NCBI GenBank assembly: GCA_002304945.1
Contig: DBPQ01000025.1
Location: 43,092-87,859 of the forward strand
Direction: 5' to 3'
DNA from: Actinomycetales bacterium UBA1416
Lineage (GTDB): Bacteria > Actinomycetota > Actinomycetes > Actinomycetales > Actinomycetaceae
DNA: 44,768 nucleotides
Below, piece by piece: positions 9,126 to 17,258 of the stretch. The notes under the pieces are model-generated. The model was given only the letters and a program-made list of their open reading frames with translations, was not told where the DNA came from and searched no databases. How positions within the stretch are numbered: the first letter of the stretch is position 1; every line of letters starts with the position of its first letter. Both the position numbers and the translations under genes were made by a program.

Positions 9126-9968
9126 ATGCGCGAGCTTCCCCCCACCGTGTCCCTCTCCACCGGCGAGAACGACCTCCCGGTCGTGCTCGTGTCCTCCGCG
9201 AAGGGCACCGCGACCGTCCACCTCCAGGGCGCGAACGTCACCTCCTGGATTCCGGCCGGGCAGGATCCCGTGCTGTGGCTCTCGCCCGATTCTGCGTTCG
9301 CCCCCGGCACGCCCATCCGGGGCGGCATCCCGCTCTGTCTGCCGTGGTTCTCGAAGGGCCCGGACGGAGACAGGGAGCCGATGCACGGCACCGCGCGGTT
9401 GGCGCGCTGGGAGCTGGCCGACGCCGCCGACGACGACGGCACGGTCACGCTCCATCTCGGTCTCACCCAGCCCGGCTGGGAGGCCTCCCTCGCCGTCACC
9501 GTGGGGGAGGCGCTGGCCCTCGAACTGACCACCCGCAACACCGGCGACACCGACCTCACCGTCGAGGAGGCGCTGCACACGTACTTCGCGGTGAAGGACG
9601 TGACGGGCATCGAGATCCGCGGCCTCGAGGGTGCGGAATACTTCGACAAGGTGATCGGCGCGCCCGCCTCACAGGAGGGTGCGCTCGTCCTGACCGACCG
9701 CACGGACCGCGTCTACGACTCCACGGGCCCGGTCGAGATCGTCGACCCCGGGTTCGGCCGGACCATCGCGATCGCGAAACGGTCCTCCGCCAACACCGTC
9801 GTGTGGAACCCGTGGGACGAAACAGTCAAGGGCCTGGCCGACGTTCCCGACGACGCGTGGCCGGGCTTCGTGTGCGTCGAGACCGCCAACGTCGGTGGCA
9901 ACGCCACTGTCCTCGCCCCCGGCGAGAGCCACGTGATTGCCACGGAGTACGCCGTCACCCTTCACTGA
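9126..9968 (+). CDS. D-hexose-6-phosphate mutarotase (aldose 1-epimerase family, YeaD-like)
   Basis: This 280-residue protein matches the YeaD-like branch of the galactose mutarotase fold, which interconverts anomers of hexose-6-phosphates. Family hallmarks are GGIPLCLPWFS (residues 67-77), PMHGTARLARWEL with the catalytic-type histidine near residue 87, EEALHTYFAV near residue 151, and NPWDE followed by VCVETANVGG near the C-terminus. The ATG at 9126 starts the first segment that aligns with the family; the open frame runs further upstream but that part overlaps the divergent HAD gene and is not protein-like. The enzyme is cytoplasmic, with no signal peptide. Confidence 0.92.
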   Translation: MRELPPTVSLSTGENDLPVVLVSSAKGTATVHLQGANVTSWIPAGQDPVLWLSPDSAFAPGTPIRGGIPLCLPWFSKGPDGDREPMHGTARLARWELADAADDDGTVTLHLGLTQPGWEASLAVTVGEALALELTTRNTGDTDLTVEEALHTYFAVKDVTGIEIRGLEGAEYFDKVIGAPASQEGALVLTDRTDRVYDSTGPVEIVDPGFGRTIAIAKRSSANTVVWNPWDETVKGLADVPDDAWPGFVCVETANVGGNATVLAPGESHVIATEYAVTLH

Positions 9969-10049
9969 GCGCGAACGGGCTGATGATCACGGTTTTCGCG
10001 ACACCCCGTCAGGTACGCTGAGCCCCGGACTGACCGGAAAGGCACGCTC

Positions 10050-11783
10050 GTGCTGCTCAAGCTCTCGCTGCGCTACCTGCGCCCCTACATGCGTTCCGTG
10101 TATGCGGTGATCGTGCTGCAGGTCCTGCAGACCATGGCCGCCCTCGCCCTGCCCACGCTGAACGCCGACATCATCGACCGGGGCGTCGTGCAGGCCGACA
10201 TCCCGTTCATCTGGAACACCGGCGCGGTCATGCTCGCGATCTCCGCCGTCCAGGTGGGCTGTGCGGTGGGCGCGGCCTATCTCGGTGCCCGCACCGCGAT
10301 GTCCGTGGGCCGGGACATCCGCCGCGACGTCTTCGGGACGGTCCAGGGATTCGGGACCATCGAGCTGACGCGGTTCGGGCCGCCGTCGCTCATCACGCGG
10401 TCGACCAACGACGTGCAGCAGATCCAGGTCGTCCTCATGATCACGTTCACGATCATGGTCCAGGTGCCGATCATGCTGTTCGGCGGGGTGTTCATGGCGA
10501 TGCGGCAGGATGCGCAGCTCGCATGGCTGCTGGTTGCGATCGTCCCGGTGCTCGCGCTGGTGGTGGGCCTCGCGATGCTGCGCATGGGGCCGCTGTTCAA
10601 GCTGATGCAGGCGCGGATCGACGCGATCAACACGGTGCTCCGTGAGCAACTGGCCGGCGTGAGCGTGATTCGGGCCTTCGTCCGCCAGGACGCCGAGCGT
10701 ACGCGTTTCGAGCGGGTCAACCGCGACCTGTTCGACACCTCGCTCCGGGTGGGCCTCTGGATGGCCTTCCTCTTCCCCGCCGTGCAGGTGATCGTGTTCT
10801 CCGCCCAGGTCGGGGTGATCTGGTTCGGTGGGCTGCGGATCGACTCGGGCGGCATGGAGGTGGGCTCGCTCATCGCCTTCATCAACTACCTCATGCAGAT
10901 CTTCATGTCCGTGATGATGGCGACGATGATGTTCATGATCGTCCCCCGCGGCGAGGTGTCCGCGGACCGCGTGCAGGAGGTGCTCGGCGCGGAGGTGGCC
11001 ATCGCCTCCCCCGCCGTCCCGGCGCCCCTCCCGGACGATCCGCTCGTGTTCGCGTTCCGCTCGGTGACGTTCCGGTACCCGGGTGCCGAGCACGACGTCC
11101 TCACGGACATCAGCCTGACCCTGACACCCGGCACGACCACCGCCGTCGTCGGTTCCACCGGCGCGGGCAAGACGACGCTGGTGAACCTGCTGCCACGTCT
11201 GATCGACCCCACGGGGGGTGCCCTCGAGGCCGGAGGGACACCGCTGCGCGACCTGGACCTCGGGGACCTGCGCCGCCGCATCGCCCTCGTGCCCCAGCGG
11301 ACCTTCCTCTTCTCCGGCACGATCGCCTCCAACCTGCGGCTCGGGCGGCCCGACGCCACCGAGGACGAGATGTGGGCTGCCCTCGACGCCGCCCAGGCGA
11401 GCGAGTTCGTCCGCCGGCTGCCGGACGGCCTGGGCGCCCCGGTCGAGCAGGGCGGCAGGAACTTCTCCGGCGGGCAGCGTCAGCGGCTGACGATCGCGCG
11501 GGCGCTCATCCGCAAGGCGGACCTCACGGTGTTCGACGACTCCTTCTCCGCGCTCGACTACTCCACCGACCTGCGGCTCCGCTCGGCGCTGCGCACGGTG
11601 CTCGCCGGCCGGGCGGTCCTGATCGTGGCGCAGCGCGTGGCCACCATCCGCGGCGCCGACTCGATCGTCGTGCTCGACGACGGCCGCGTCGCCGCCATCG
11701 GCACCCACGCCGAACTCATGGAGGGGTGCCAGACGTACCGCGAGATCGTGCTCTCCCAGCTCTCCGCGGAGGAGGCGGCATGA
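10050..11783 (+). CDS. ABC exporter half-transporter with degenerate catalytic site (subunit A)
   Basis: This 577-residue protein has six membrane helices (about residues 10-320) followed by a nucleotide-binding domain. Walker A is STGAGKTT near residue 368 and the signature is canonical FSGGQRQRL near 472. The Walker B end reads VFDDSFSALD with Asp where the catalytic Glu belongs, and the switch histidine is Gln (VAQRVATIR near 528). This pattern is known from the degenerate-site subunit of heterodimeric exporters such as TM287 or LmrC. The next gene supplies the complementary subunit and overlaps by four bases (ATGA). The start is GTG at 10050, preceded by AAAGG at suitable spacing. The substrate is unknown; drug or lipid export is typical for the family. 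Confidence 0.93.
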   Translation: MLLKLSLRYLRPYMRSVYAVIVLQVLQTMAALALPTLNADIIDRGVVQADIPFIWNTGAVMLAISAVQVGCAVGAAYLGARTAMSVGRDIRRDVFGTVQGFGTIELTRFGPPSLITRSTNDVQQIQVVLMITFTIMVQVPIMLFGGVFMAMRQDAQLAWLLVAIVPVLALVVGLAMLRMGPLFKLMQARIDAINTVLREQLAGVSVIRAFVRQDAERTRFERVNRDLFDTSLRVGLWMAFLFPAVQVIVFSAQVGVIWFGGLRIDSGGMEVGSLIAFINYLMQIFMSVMMATMMFMIVPRGEVSADRVQEVLGAEVAIASPAVPAPLPDDPLVFAFRSVTFRYPGAEHDVLTDISLTLTPGTTTAVVGSTGAGKTTLVNLLPRLIDPTGGALEAGGTPLRDLDLGDLRRRIALVPQRTFLFSGTIASNLRLGRPDATEDEMWAALDAAQASEFVRRLPDGLGAPVEQGGRNFSGGQRQRLTIARALIRKADLTVFDDSFSALDYSTDLRLRSALRTVLAGRAVLIVAQRVATIRGADSIVVLDDGRVAAIGTHAELMEGCQTYREIVLSQLSAEEAA

Positions 11784-13717
11784 GCGGGTCGCACGGGCCG
11801 CGGGGCGGCCCGGGGATGGGACCGGGCGGCCGCGTCGTCGATCCGACCCGGAAGGTGAAGGACTTCCGGGCCACGTTCCACCGGCTGCTCGGCACGTTGC
11901 GCCCCCACCGGCTCCGGCTGGCCGCCGTCGTGCTGGCCACGGGGCTCGCCGTGTTCCTCAACGTGCTGGGCCCGAAGGTGCTCGGGGACGCCACCAACGT
12001 CATCTTCGCCGGCGTCGTGGGCCGGATGGTCCCCGCCGGCGTCACCAAGGAGGAGGCGGTGGCCGCCCTCCGGGCGTCAGGGGAGTCCCGGCTCGCCGAC
12101 CTCATGACCGCGGTCGACTTCGTCCCCGGGCAGGGCATCGACCTCGCGCTGCTCGGCCAGATCGTCCTCACCGTCCTCGCGCTCTACCTTGGGGCGGCCC
12201 TCGCGGCGCTCGTGGCGGCCCGGATCCTCACCCGGGTGGTCCAGGAGACCGGGTTCACCCTGCGGCGCACCGTCCAGGAGAAGCTCGACCGGCTGCCGCT
12301 CGCCTACCTCTCCGGCCACGCCCGCGGCGACGTCCTCTCCCGCGTCACGAACGACATCGACAACATCACCCAGACGCTCCAGCAGACGCTCTCCCAGGTG
12401 GTCACCGCAGTCCTCACGGTCGTCGGTGTCCTGGGGATGATGATCTGGCTCTCCTGGCAGCTCGCCCTCATCGCCCTCGTGGTGGTCCCCCTCTCCGCGT
12501 TCGTCACCGTCACGATCGCGAAGCGGGCGCAACCCAACTTCGTGCGCCAGTGGAAGGCGACGGGAGACGTCGGCGGTGTCGTGGAGGAGGCCTTCACCGG
12601 CCACGAGGTGATCGCGGCGTTCGGCGGGGAGTCCCGGTTCGCGAGCGACTTCGCCACCTCGAACGACGAGCTGTACGACGCCTCCTGGCGCGCGCAGTTC
12701 ATCTCGAACACCATGATGCCGACCATGATGTTCCTCTCGAACGTGTCCTACGTGGCCGTGGCCGTCGTCGGCGGGCTCAAGGTGCTGAACGGCACCATCA
12801 CGCTGGGCGAGGTACAGGCGTTCATCCAGTACTCCCGGCAGTTCAACCAGCCGCTGGCCCAGCTCGCCTCGATGGCGAACCTGTTGCAGTCCGGGCTCGC
12901 CTCGGCCGAGCGGGTGTTCGAGCTCCTCGACGAGCGGGAGGAGCGCCCCGACGTCGTCACCGGCGCGCTCCCCGCCCAGGTCGGCGAGGTGGTGTTCGAC
13001 GACGTCACGTTCTCCTACCTGCCCGGCACCCCGGTCATCACGAACCTCTCGCTGCGCGCGGCGCCCGGCCAGACGGTCGCCATCGTCGGCCCCACGGGGG
13101 CCGGCAAGACCACGCTCGTGAACCTGCTGATGCGGTTCTACGAGGCGGACCAGGGGCGCATCCTCATCGACGGCGTGGACACCGCCACCGTCTCCCGGGA
13201 CGACGTCCGCTCCCGGATCGGCATGGTGCTCCAGGACACGTGGCTGCTCGAGGCGTCCATCGCGGACAACATCGCCTACGCCCGGCCCGAGGCGAGCCAG
13301 GAGGAGGTGCTCGCGGCCGCCGTCGCCACCAACGTGGACCGGCTCGTCCGTACCCTCCCGGACGGCTACGACACCGTGGTGACCGACGAGTCCATCTCCG
13401 CGGGCGAGAAGCAGCTCATCACCATCGCACGCGCCTTCCTCGCCGATCCGCAGATCCTCGTGCTCGACGAGGCGACCTCGTCGGTGGACACCCGGACCGA
13501 GGTGCTCGTGCAGCACGCGATGCACGCGCTGCGTCAGGGCCGCACGTCGTTCATCATCGCCCACCGGCTCTCCACGATCCGCGACGCCGATCTCATCGTG
13601 GTGATGGAGCACGGCGACGTGGTCGAACAGGGCACCCACGAGGCCCTGCTCGACGCCGGAGGCGCCTACGCCGCGCTCTACCAGGCCCAGTTCGAGGGCG
13701 CGATGACGGCGGAGTGA
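11780..13717 (+). CDS. ABC exporter half-transporter with canonical catalytic Glu (subunit B)
   Basis: This 645-residue protein is the partner of the preceding gene. A Gly-rich N-terminal tail of about 35 residues precedes six membrane helices. A non-membrane insert (near residues 75-115) lies between helices 1 and 2, which is common in the larger subunit of heterodimeric exporters. Its nucleotide-binding domain has Walker A PTGAGKTT near residue 438, normal LVLDEATSSVD near 560 and a switch histidine (IIAHRLSTIR near 594). Its signature motif is altered to ISAGEKQL. Paired with subunit A, one ATP site would be fully canonical and the other degenerate. The ATG at 11780 overlaps the upstream stop, with GGAGGAGG just before it. 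The stop lies one base before the end of the convergent peptidase gene. Confidence 0.94.
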   Translation: MSGSHGPRGGPGMGPGGRVVDPTRKVKDFRATFHRLLGTLRPHRLRLAAVVLATGLAVFLNVLGPKVLGDATNVIFAGVVGRMVPAGVTKEEAVAALRASGESRLADLMTAVDFVPGQGIDLALLGQIVLTVLALYLGAALAALVAARILTRVVQETGFTLRRTVQEKLDRLPLAYLSGHARGDVLSRVTNDIDNITQTLQQTLSQVVTAVLTVVGVLGMMIWLSWQLALIALVVVPLSAFVTVTIAKRAQPNFVRQWKATGDVGGVVEEAFTGHEVIAAFGGESRFASDFATSNDELYDASWRAQFISNTMMPTMMFLSNVSYVAVAVVGGLKVLNGTITLGEVQAFIQYSRQFNQPLAQLASMANLLQSGLASAERVFELLDEREERPDVVTGALPAQVGEVVFDDVTFSYLPGTPVITNLSLRAAPGQTVAIVGPTGAGKTTLVNLLMRFYEADQGRILIDGVDTATVSRDDVRSRIGMVLQDTWLLEASIADNIAYARPEASQEEVLAAAVATNVDRLVRTLPDGYDTVVTDESISAGEKQLITIARAFLADPQILVLDEATSSVDTRTEVLVQHAMHALRQGRTSFIIAHRLSTIRDADLIVVMEHGDVVEQGTHEALLDAGGAYAALYQAQFEGAMTAE

Positions 13718-13718
13718 G

Positions 13719-15788
13719 TCACTCCAGTCCCCGCCGGCGGAGCAGCGGGCCGATCTCGGCGTCACGCCCCCGGAAGGCACGGAACGATTCCAGCGGATCG
13801 CGGGAGTTGCCGCGGGACAGGAGTTCGTCCCGGAAGCGCTGCCCGGCCGCCCGGTTCAGCCCGCCGTCGCCGTCCTCGGCGCCCTCCTCCCTGAACCACT
13901 CCACGGTGTCGGCGTCCAGCATCTCGGACCAGATGTAGGAGTAGTAGTTGGCGTCGTAGCCACCACCGAAGGCGTGGTTGAAGTAGGTGGAGCGGTAGCG
14001 CGGCGGCACGAGCGGGTGGGCCAGCCCGGCCGCCTCGAGGGCCGCGGCCTCGAACGACTCCACCGCGGCGACGTCGTCGGGCACCTCCTCGGGTGCCAGG
14101 CGGTGCCACGCCTGGTCCAGGAGGGCGGCGGCGAGGTACTCGGATGTCGCGAACCCCTGGCCGAAGCTCCCCATCGCCAGGAGCCGGTCCAGCAGCTCGT
14201 CCGGGAGGACCTCCCCGGTGCGGTGGTGGCGTGCGAAGTTGGCCACGACGGCGCGGTTCGCCATCCACATCTCGTTGACCTGGGAGGGGAACTCCACGAA
14301 GTCCCGGGGAACCTCGGTGCCCGACAGGCTCGGATGGGTGACGTCGGAGAAGATGCCGTGCAGGGCGTGGCCGAACTCGTGGAAGCAGGTGGTCACCTCG
14401 TCCCAGGTCAGCAGGGTGGGTTCGCCCTCAGCGGGCTTCGTGACGTTCAGGTTGTTCATCACGACGGGGCGGCGTCCGAGCAGGCGGGACTGGTCGACGA
14501 GGTTGTGCATCCACGCCCCGCCGCGCTTGCCCTTGCGGGCGTAGTAGTCGCCGAGGAAGAGGGCGAGCGTGCTCCCATCCTCCTCCCTCACCTCCCAGAC
14601 GCGCACGTCGGGGGAGTAGCCGTGGAGGTCGGTCCGCTCGTGGAAGGTGATGCCGTACAGCCGTTCCGCGGCCCAGAAGACGCCGTTGGTGAGAACGGAA
14701 TCGAGTTCCAGGTAGGGGCGCAGCACCTCGTCGTCCACGGCGAAGAGACGCCGGCGGAGCCGCTCGGAGGCGTGGGACCAGTCCGCCGCGGTGAAGTCCT
14801 CGCCGGCCTCCGCTGCCAGCCGCGCGAGCTCCTCGCCCTCTCGGCGGGCGTTGCGGGCCGCGGCGGGGGCGAGCGCGGCCAGTCGGTCGGCCACGGCCTC
14901 GGCCGACTTCGCGGTGCCCTCCTCGGCGACGGCGGCGGCGTGCGTCGCGTGTCCGAGCAGCTGAGCGCGCTGGGCGCGGAGCCGGGCGAGGGTGAGGATG
15001 AGCGCGCGGGTGTCCGAGGCCGGGTCGTGCCCGTCCCCGCGGGCGAGGGACGCGGCCATGATGCGCCCGCGGGTGGCGGGACTGGACAGCCGGGGCAGCA
15101 ACGGCTGCTGGCTGGGGGACAGGAGCGTGACGAGCCAGCCCTCCTCGCCCCGGTCGCGGGCGGCCTGGGCGAGCGCGTCGAGGGTCTCGTCGTCGAGCCC
15201 GTCCAACTCCGCGCGGTCCGTGAACAGCTGGGCGGCCTCCTCCAGCGCCTTCGTGGCACGCTGGGAGAACTCGGTCTCCGCCGCGGCGAGGCGCTGGTTG
15301 AGGTCCTTCAGCGTCTCCTGATCCGGTTCGGACAACCCGATGCCGGCGCGGCGGAAGTCGCGCAGGTACTCCTGGAGCAGCCAGTCCGTCTCCTCGTCCA
15401 GGCCGAGGAGGTCCCGGCTGCGGTCCAGCGATTCCAGCCGCTGGAAGATCGGGGCGCTCAGGTGGAGGGCGTCGGCGTGGGCGGAGAGCTGGGGCATGAA
15501 CTCGGCCTCGAGGGCGTCCCACTCCTCACCCCCCACGGACTCCATGAGCGTGAAGCCGACGGGCAGCACCCGGGCGAGCAGCTGTCCCGAGCGTTCCAGT
15601 GCGAGCAGGGTGTTCTCCACCGTGGGGATCTCCGGGTCCGCCGCGATCGCGTCCCATTCCGCCCGCTGCTCCGCCAGTCCGGCGGCCAGGGCCTCCCGGA
15701 CCGCCTCGGGGGTGGCGGCCGCGAAGTCGGGCAGTTCGAGGGGGAGGGGGGAGGGGGTGGCGAACGGGTTCGCGGGATTCAGAGACAT
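13719..15788 (-). CDS. M3 family oligopeptidase (peptidyl-dipeptidase Dcp / oligopeptidase A type)
   Basis: This 689-residue zinc metallopeptidase carries the M3 motif CFHEFGHALHGIFSD near residue 465, and the third zinc ligand is expected in the downstream ESFEAAAL or nearby helix. The closing segment FGGGYDANYYSYIWSEMLDAD is typical of Dcp and oligopeptidase A. These enzymes degrade short peptides in the cytoplasm, and no signal peptide is present here. The start is uncertain between ATGs at 15797 and 15788. The second is preferred because a weak -10-like CACAAT ends 7 bp before it, as in a leaderless transcript, and neither has a ribosome site. The stop is convergent with, and one base from, the ABC exporter stop. 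Confidence 0.93.
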   Translation of the reverse strand: MSLNPANPFATPSPLPLELPDFAAATPEAVREALAAGLAEQRAEWDAIAADPEIPTVENTLLALERSGQLLARVLPVGFTLMESVGGEEWDALEAEFMPQLSAHADALHLSAPIFQRLESLDRSRDLLGLDEETDWLLQEYLRDFRRAGIGLSEPDQETLKDLNQRLAAAETEFSQRATKALEEAAQLFTDRAELDGLDDETLDALAQAARDRGEEGWLVTLLSPSQQPLLPRLSSPATRGRIMAASLARGDGHDPASDTRALILTLARLRAQRAQLLGHATHAAAVAEEGTAKSAEAVADRLAALAPAAARNARREGEELARLAAEAGEDFTAADWSHASERLRRRLFAVDDEVLRPYLELDSVLTNGVFWAAERLYGITFHERTDLHGYSPDVRVWEVREEDGSTLALFLGDYYARKGKRGGAWMHNLVDQSRLLGRRPVVMNNLNVTKPAEGEPTLLTWDEVTTCFHEFGHALHGIFSDVTHPSLSGTEVPRDFVEFPSQVNEMWMANRAVVANFARHHRTGEVLPDELLDRLLAMGSFGQGFATSEYLAAALLDQAWHRLAPEEVPDDVAAVESFEAAALEAAGLAHPLVPPRYRSTYFNHAFGGGYDANYYSYIWSEMLDADTVEWFREEGAEDGDGGLNRAAGQRFRDELLSRGNSRDPLESFRAFRGRDAEIGPLLRRRGLE

Positions 15789-15840
15789 GCGTGCCATTGT
15801 GCCGTGTGCGGCCGGGGGTCGCGCGCTCGGACGCCCCGTC

Positions 15841-16932
15841 CTACGCGGCCGGACCGTCCCACGGTGCCGCGGGGGTGCGCGCGTCGCCCGCCAGCAGGCG
15901 CGTCGTGGCCAGCACCGTGGCGATGTCCGGCTCGAAGAACCCGGGGCCCTTCAGCACCTTGCCGTCGGCCCGGTAGAGGGGGCGGCCGTCCTCGCCGAGC
16001 TTCGACATGTTCGAGCGCTGCACGGCGTGGAGGACGGCGTCGAGCGGGATGCCGGTCTCCAGGGCCATGCCGTAGATGACGTAGATGAGGTCCGCGAGGG
16101 CGTCGGCGGCGGCGACAGTGTCCCGGTGGTGGGTGTCGGAGGCCACGGCCTCGGTGACGGCCGCGAGGACGAGCTGCTCGGCGTCGTCGCCGTAGACGGC
16201 GCCCATGAGCTCGGCGAACTCCTCGGCGATGAGGGCCATGCGCATATGGACCCGTTCGATCGCGACGTCGGCCGGCCCCGTGGACACCGGGAGGTGGTAG
16301 GTGGCGTGGAACTGCCGCACCAGCGCCTCCGGATCGCGCGGGTCGGGGATGGCGGGGTGGCTCCCCTCTGGCCCGGTCCAGGGCGTGGCCGGGGTGCGGG
16401 GATCGGTGGCGAGCAGCGAGCCGACCCAGAGGTCGCGTGAGGGCGCGTGCGGATCTGCGTCATCCGGCAGGGCCGCCCGCCGGGTGCCCTCCAGGCGGAA
16501 GCCGTGCCGCCAGACGGCCCTCCACGCGGGCCAGTTGCCGACGTCGGCGGACCAGCGCACGCGGGTGAGTCCGAGGGTGTCGAAGGCGAAGTCGAGGGCG
16601 AGCCCGAGTGACTCGTGGAGGATGCCGCGGCCGCGGAACGGTGCCGCCAGCCAGAAGCCCATCCCCCGGCTGGTGAACGATCGACCGATGAGTGTGAGCA
16701 CTCCCGCCAGGGCGCCGTCGACCCGGATCGTCCAGGCCGCCCCGTTGTCGGCCCACAGGCGGGGGGCGTGTTCGCTGACCCACCAGTGGGCGCTCTCCTC
16801 GGTGTACGGGACGGGCACGGACGTCCAGCGGGCGATCTCCGGGTCCTGGCACGCTGCCACGAGGGCCGGGATGTCCTCGGCGCCGGGAGCCGACAGGGTG
16901 ACGCGCGGTCCGCGCAACTCGACAGGCTGCAT
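15841..16932 (-). CDS. Fusion of GNAT acetyltransferase and MazG/PRA-PH-like nucleotide pyrophosphohydrolase
   Basis: This 363-residue protein joins two enzyme domains. Residues 1-175 are a RimJ/RimL-type GNAT N-acetyltransferase, with the acetyl-CoA loop FRGRGILHESLGLALDFAF and the family pattern WSADVGNWPAWRAVWRHGFR. Residues 200-340 are an all-alpha phosphoribosyl-ATP pyrophosphohydrolase-like domain with EEFAEL (Glu237, 238, 241) and ADALADLIYV (Asp277, Asp281), the expected magnesium ligands. Such domains hydrolyse nucleoside triphosphates or related compounds, often for pool cleaning. Each domain is followed by a similar short tail, LLATDPRTPATPWTGP at 173-188 and LLAGDARTPAAPWDGP at 346-361, which suggests a duplicated linker. 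Whether the two activities share a pathway is unknown. Confidence 0.85.
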   Translation of the reverse strand: MQPVELRGPRVTLSAPGAEDIPALVAACQDPEIARWTSVPVPYTEESAHWWVSEHAPRLWADNGAAWTIRVDGALAGVLTLIGRSFTSRGMGFWLAAPFRGRGILHESLGLALDFAFDTLGLTRVRWSADVGNWPAWRAVWRHGFRLEGTRRAALPDDADPHAPSRDLWVGSLLATDPRTPATPWTGPEGSHPAIPDPRDPEALVRQFHATYHLPVSTGPADVAIERVHMRMALIAEEFAELMGAVYGDDAEQLVLAAVTEAVASDTHHRDTVAAADALADLIYVIYGMALETGIPLDAVLHAVQRSNMSKLGEDGRPLYRADGKVLKGPGFFEPDIATVLATTRLLAGDARTPAAPWDGPAA

Positions 16933-17004
16933 GTCAGGAAGCCTAACGTGGTGTGTGACCGGAGCCGCTCGGAGAGGATTTCGCCTGTGGCCCGGAGCGC
17001 GTGC

Positions 17005-17010
17005 TAGAGT
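17005..17010 (+). promoter_or_regulatory. Probable -10 element of the tRNA-Leu promoter
   Basis: TAGAGT lies 42 bp before the mature tRNA in an intergenic stretch and fits the TANNNT pattern of actinobacterial housekeeping promoters. A TTCGCC 19 bp upstream could be a weak -35, but the spacing is long. Support is positional only. Confidence 0.4.
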
Positions 17011-17052
17011 CTAGTTCGCCTGATCACCGGTTCGCCGCGTGGGAGGCACCAC

Positions 17053-17138
17053 GCGCAAGTGGCGGAATAGGCAGACGCGCTAGCTTGAGGTGCTAGTGCC
17101 CGTATTAGGGCGTGGGGGTTCAAGTCCCCCCTTGCGCA
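17053..17138 (+). tRNA. tRNA-Leu (anticodon GAG)
   Basis: The 86-nt gene folds as a class II tRNA. The acceptor arms GCGCAAG (17053-17059) and CTTGCGC (17131-17137) pair perfectly, with A at 17138 as discriminator. The anticodon stem CTAGC/GCTAG encloses a loop with GAG at 17087-17089, which reads CUC and CUU leucine codons. A long variable arm and a T arm with GGTTCAAGTCC follow. CCA is not encoded. A Rho-independent terminator follows within 10 bp. Confidence 0.97.
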
Positions 17139-17144
17139 CCGACA

Positions 17145-17169
17145 CCCTCGGCCGATGGCCGAGGGTTTT
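17145..17169 (+). terminator. Intrinsic terminator after tRNA-Leu
   Basis: A perfect 9-bp stem CCCTCGGCC/GGCCGAGGG with a GAT loop is followed directly by TTTT. It ends the tRNA transcript and separates it from the symporter gene at 17259. Confidence 0.9.
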
Positions 17170-17258
17170 CCTCGTTGCGGTGAACTCGTCGTCGACGGGC
17201 GTCACCTCGCTCCCCGTGTCAGGATGCTCGAATCTGGCACCTGCGAAAGGGGAGAAGG

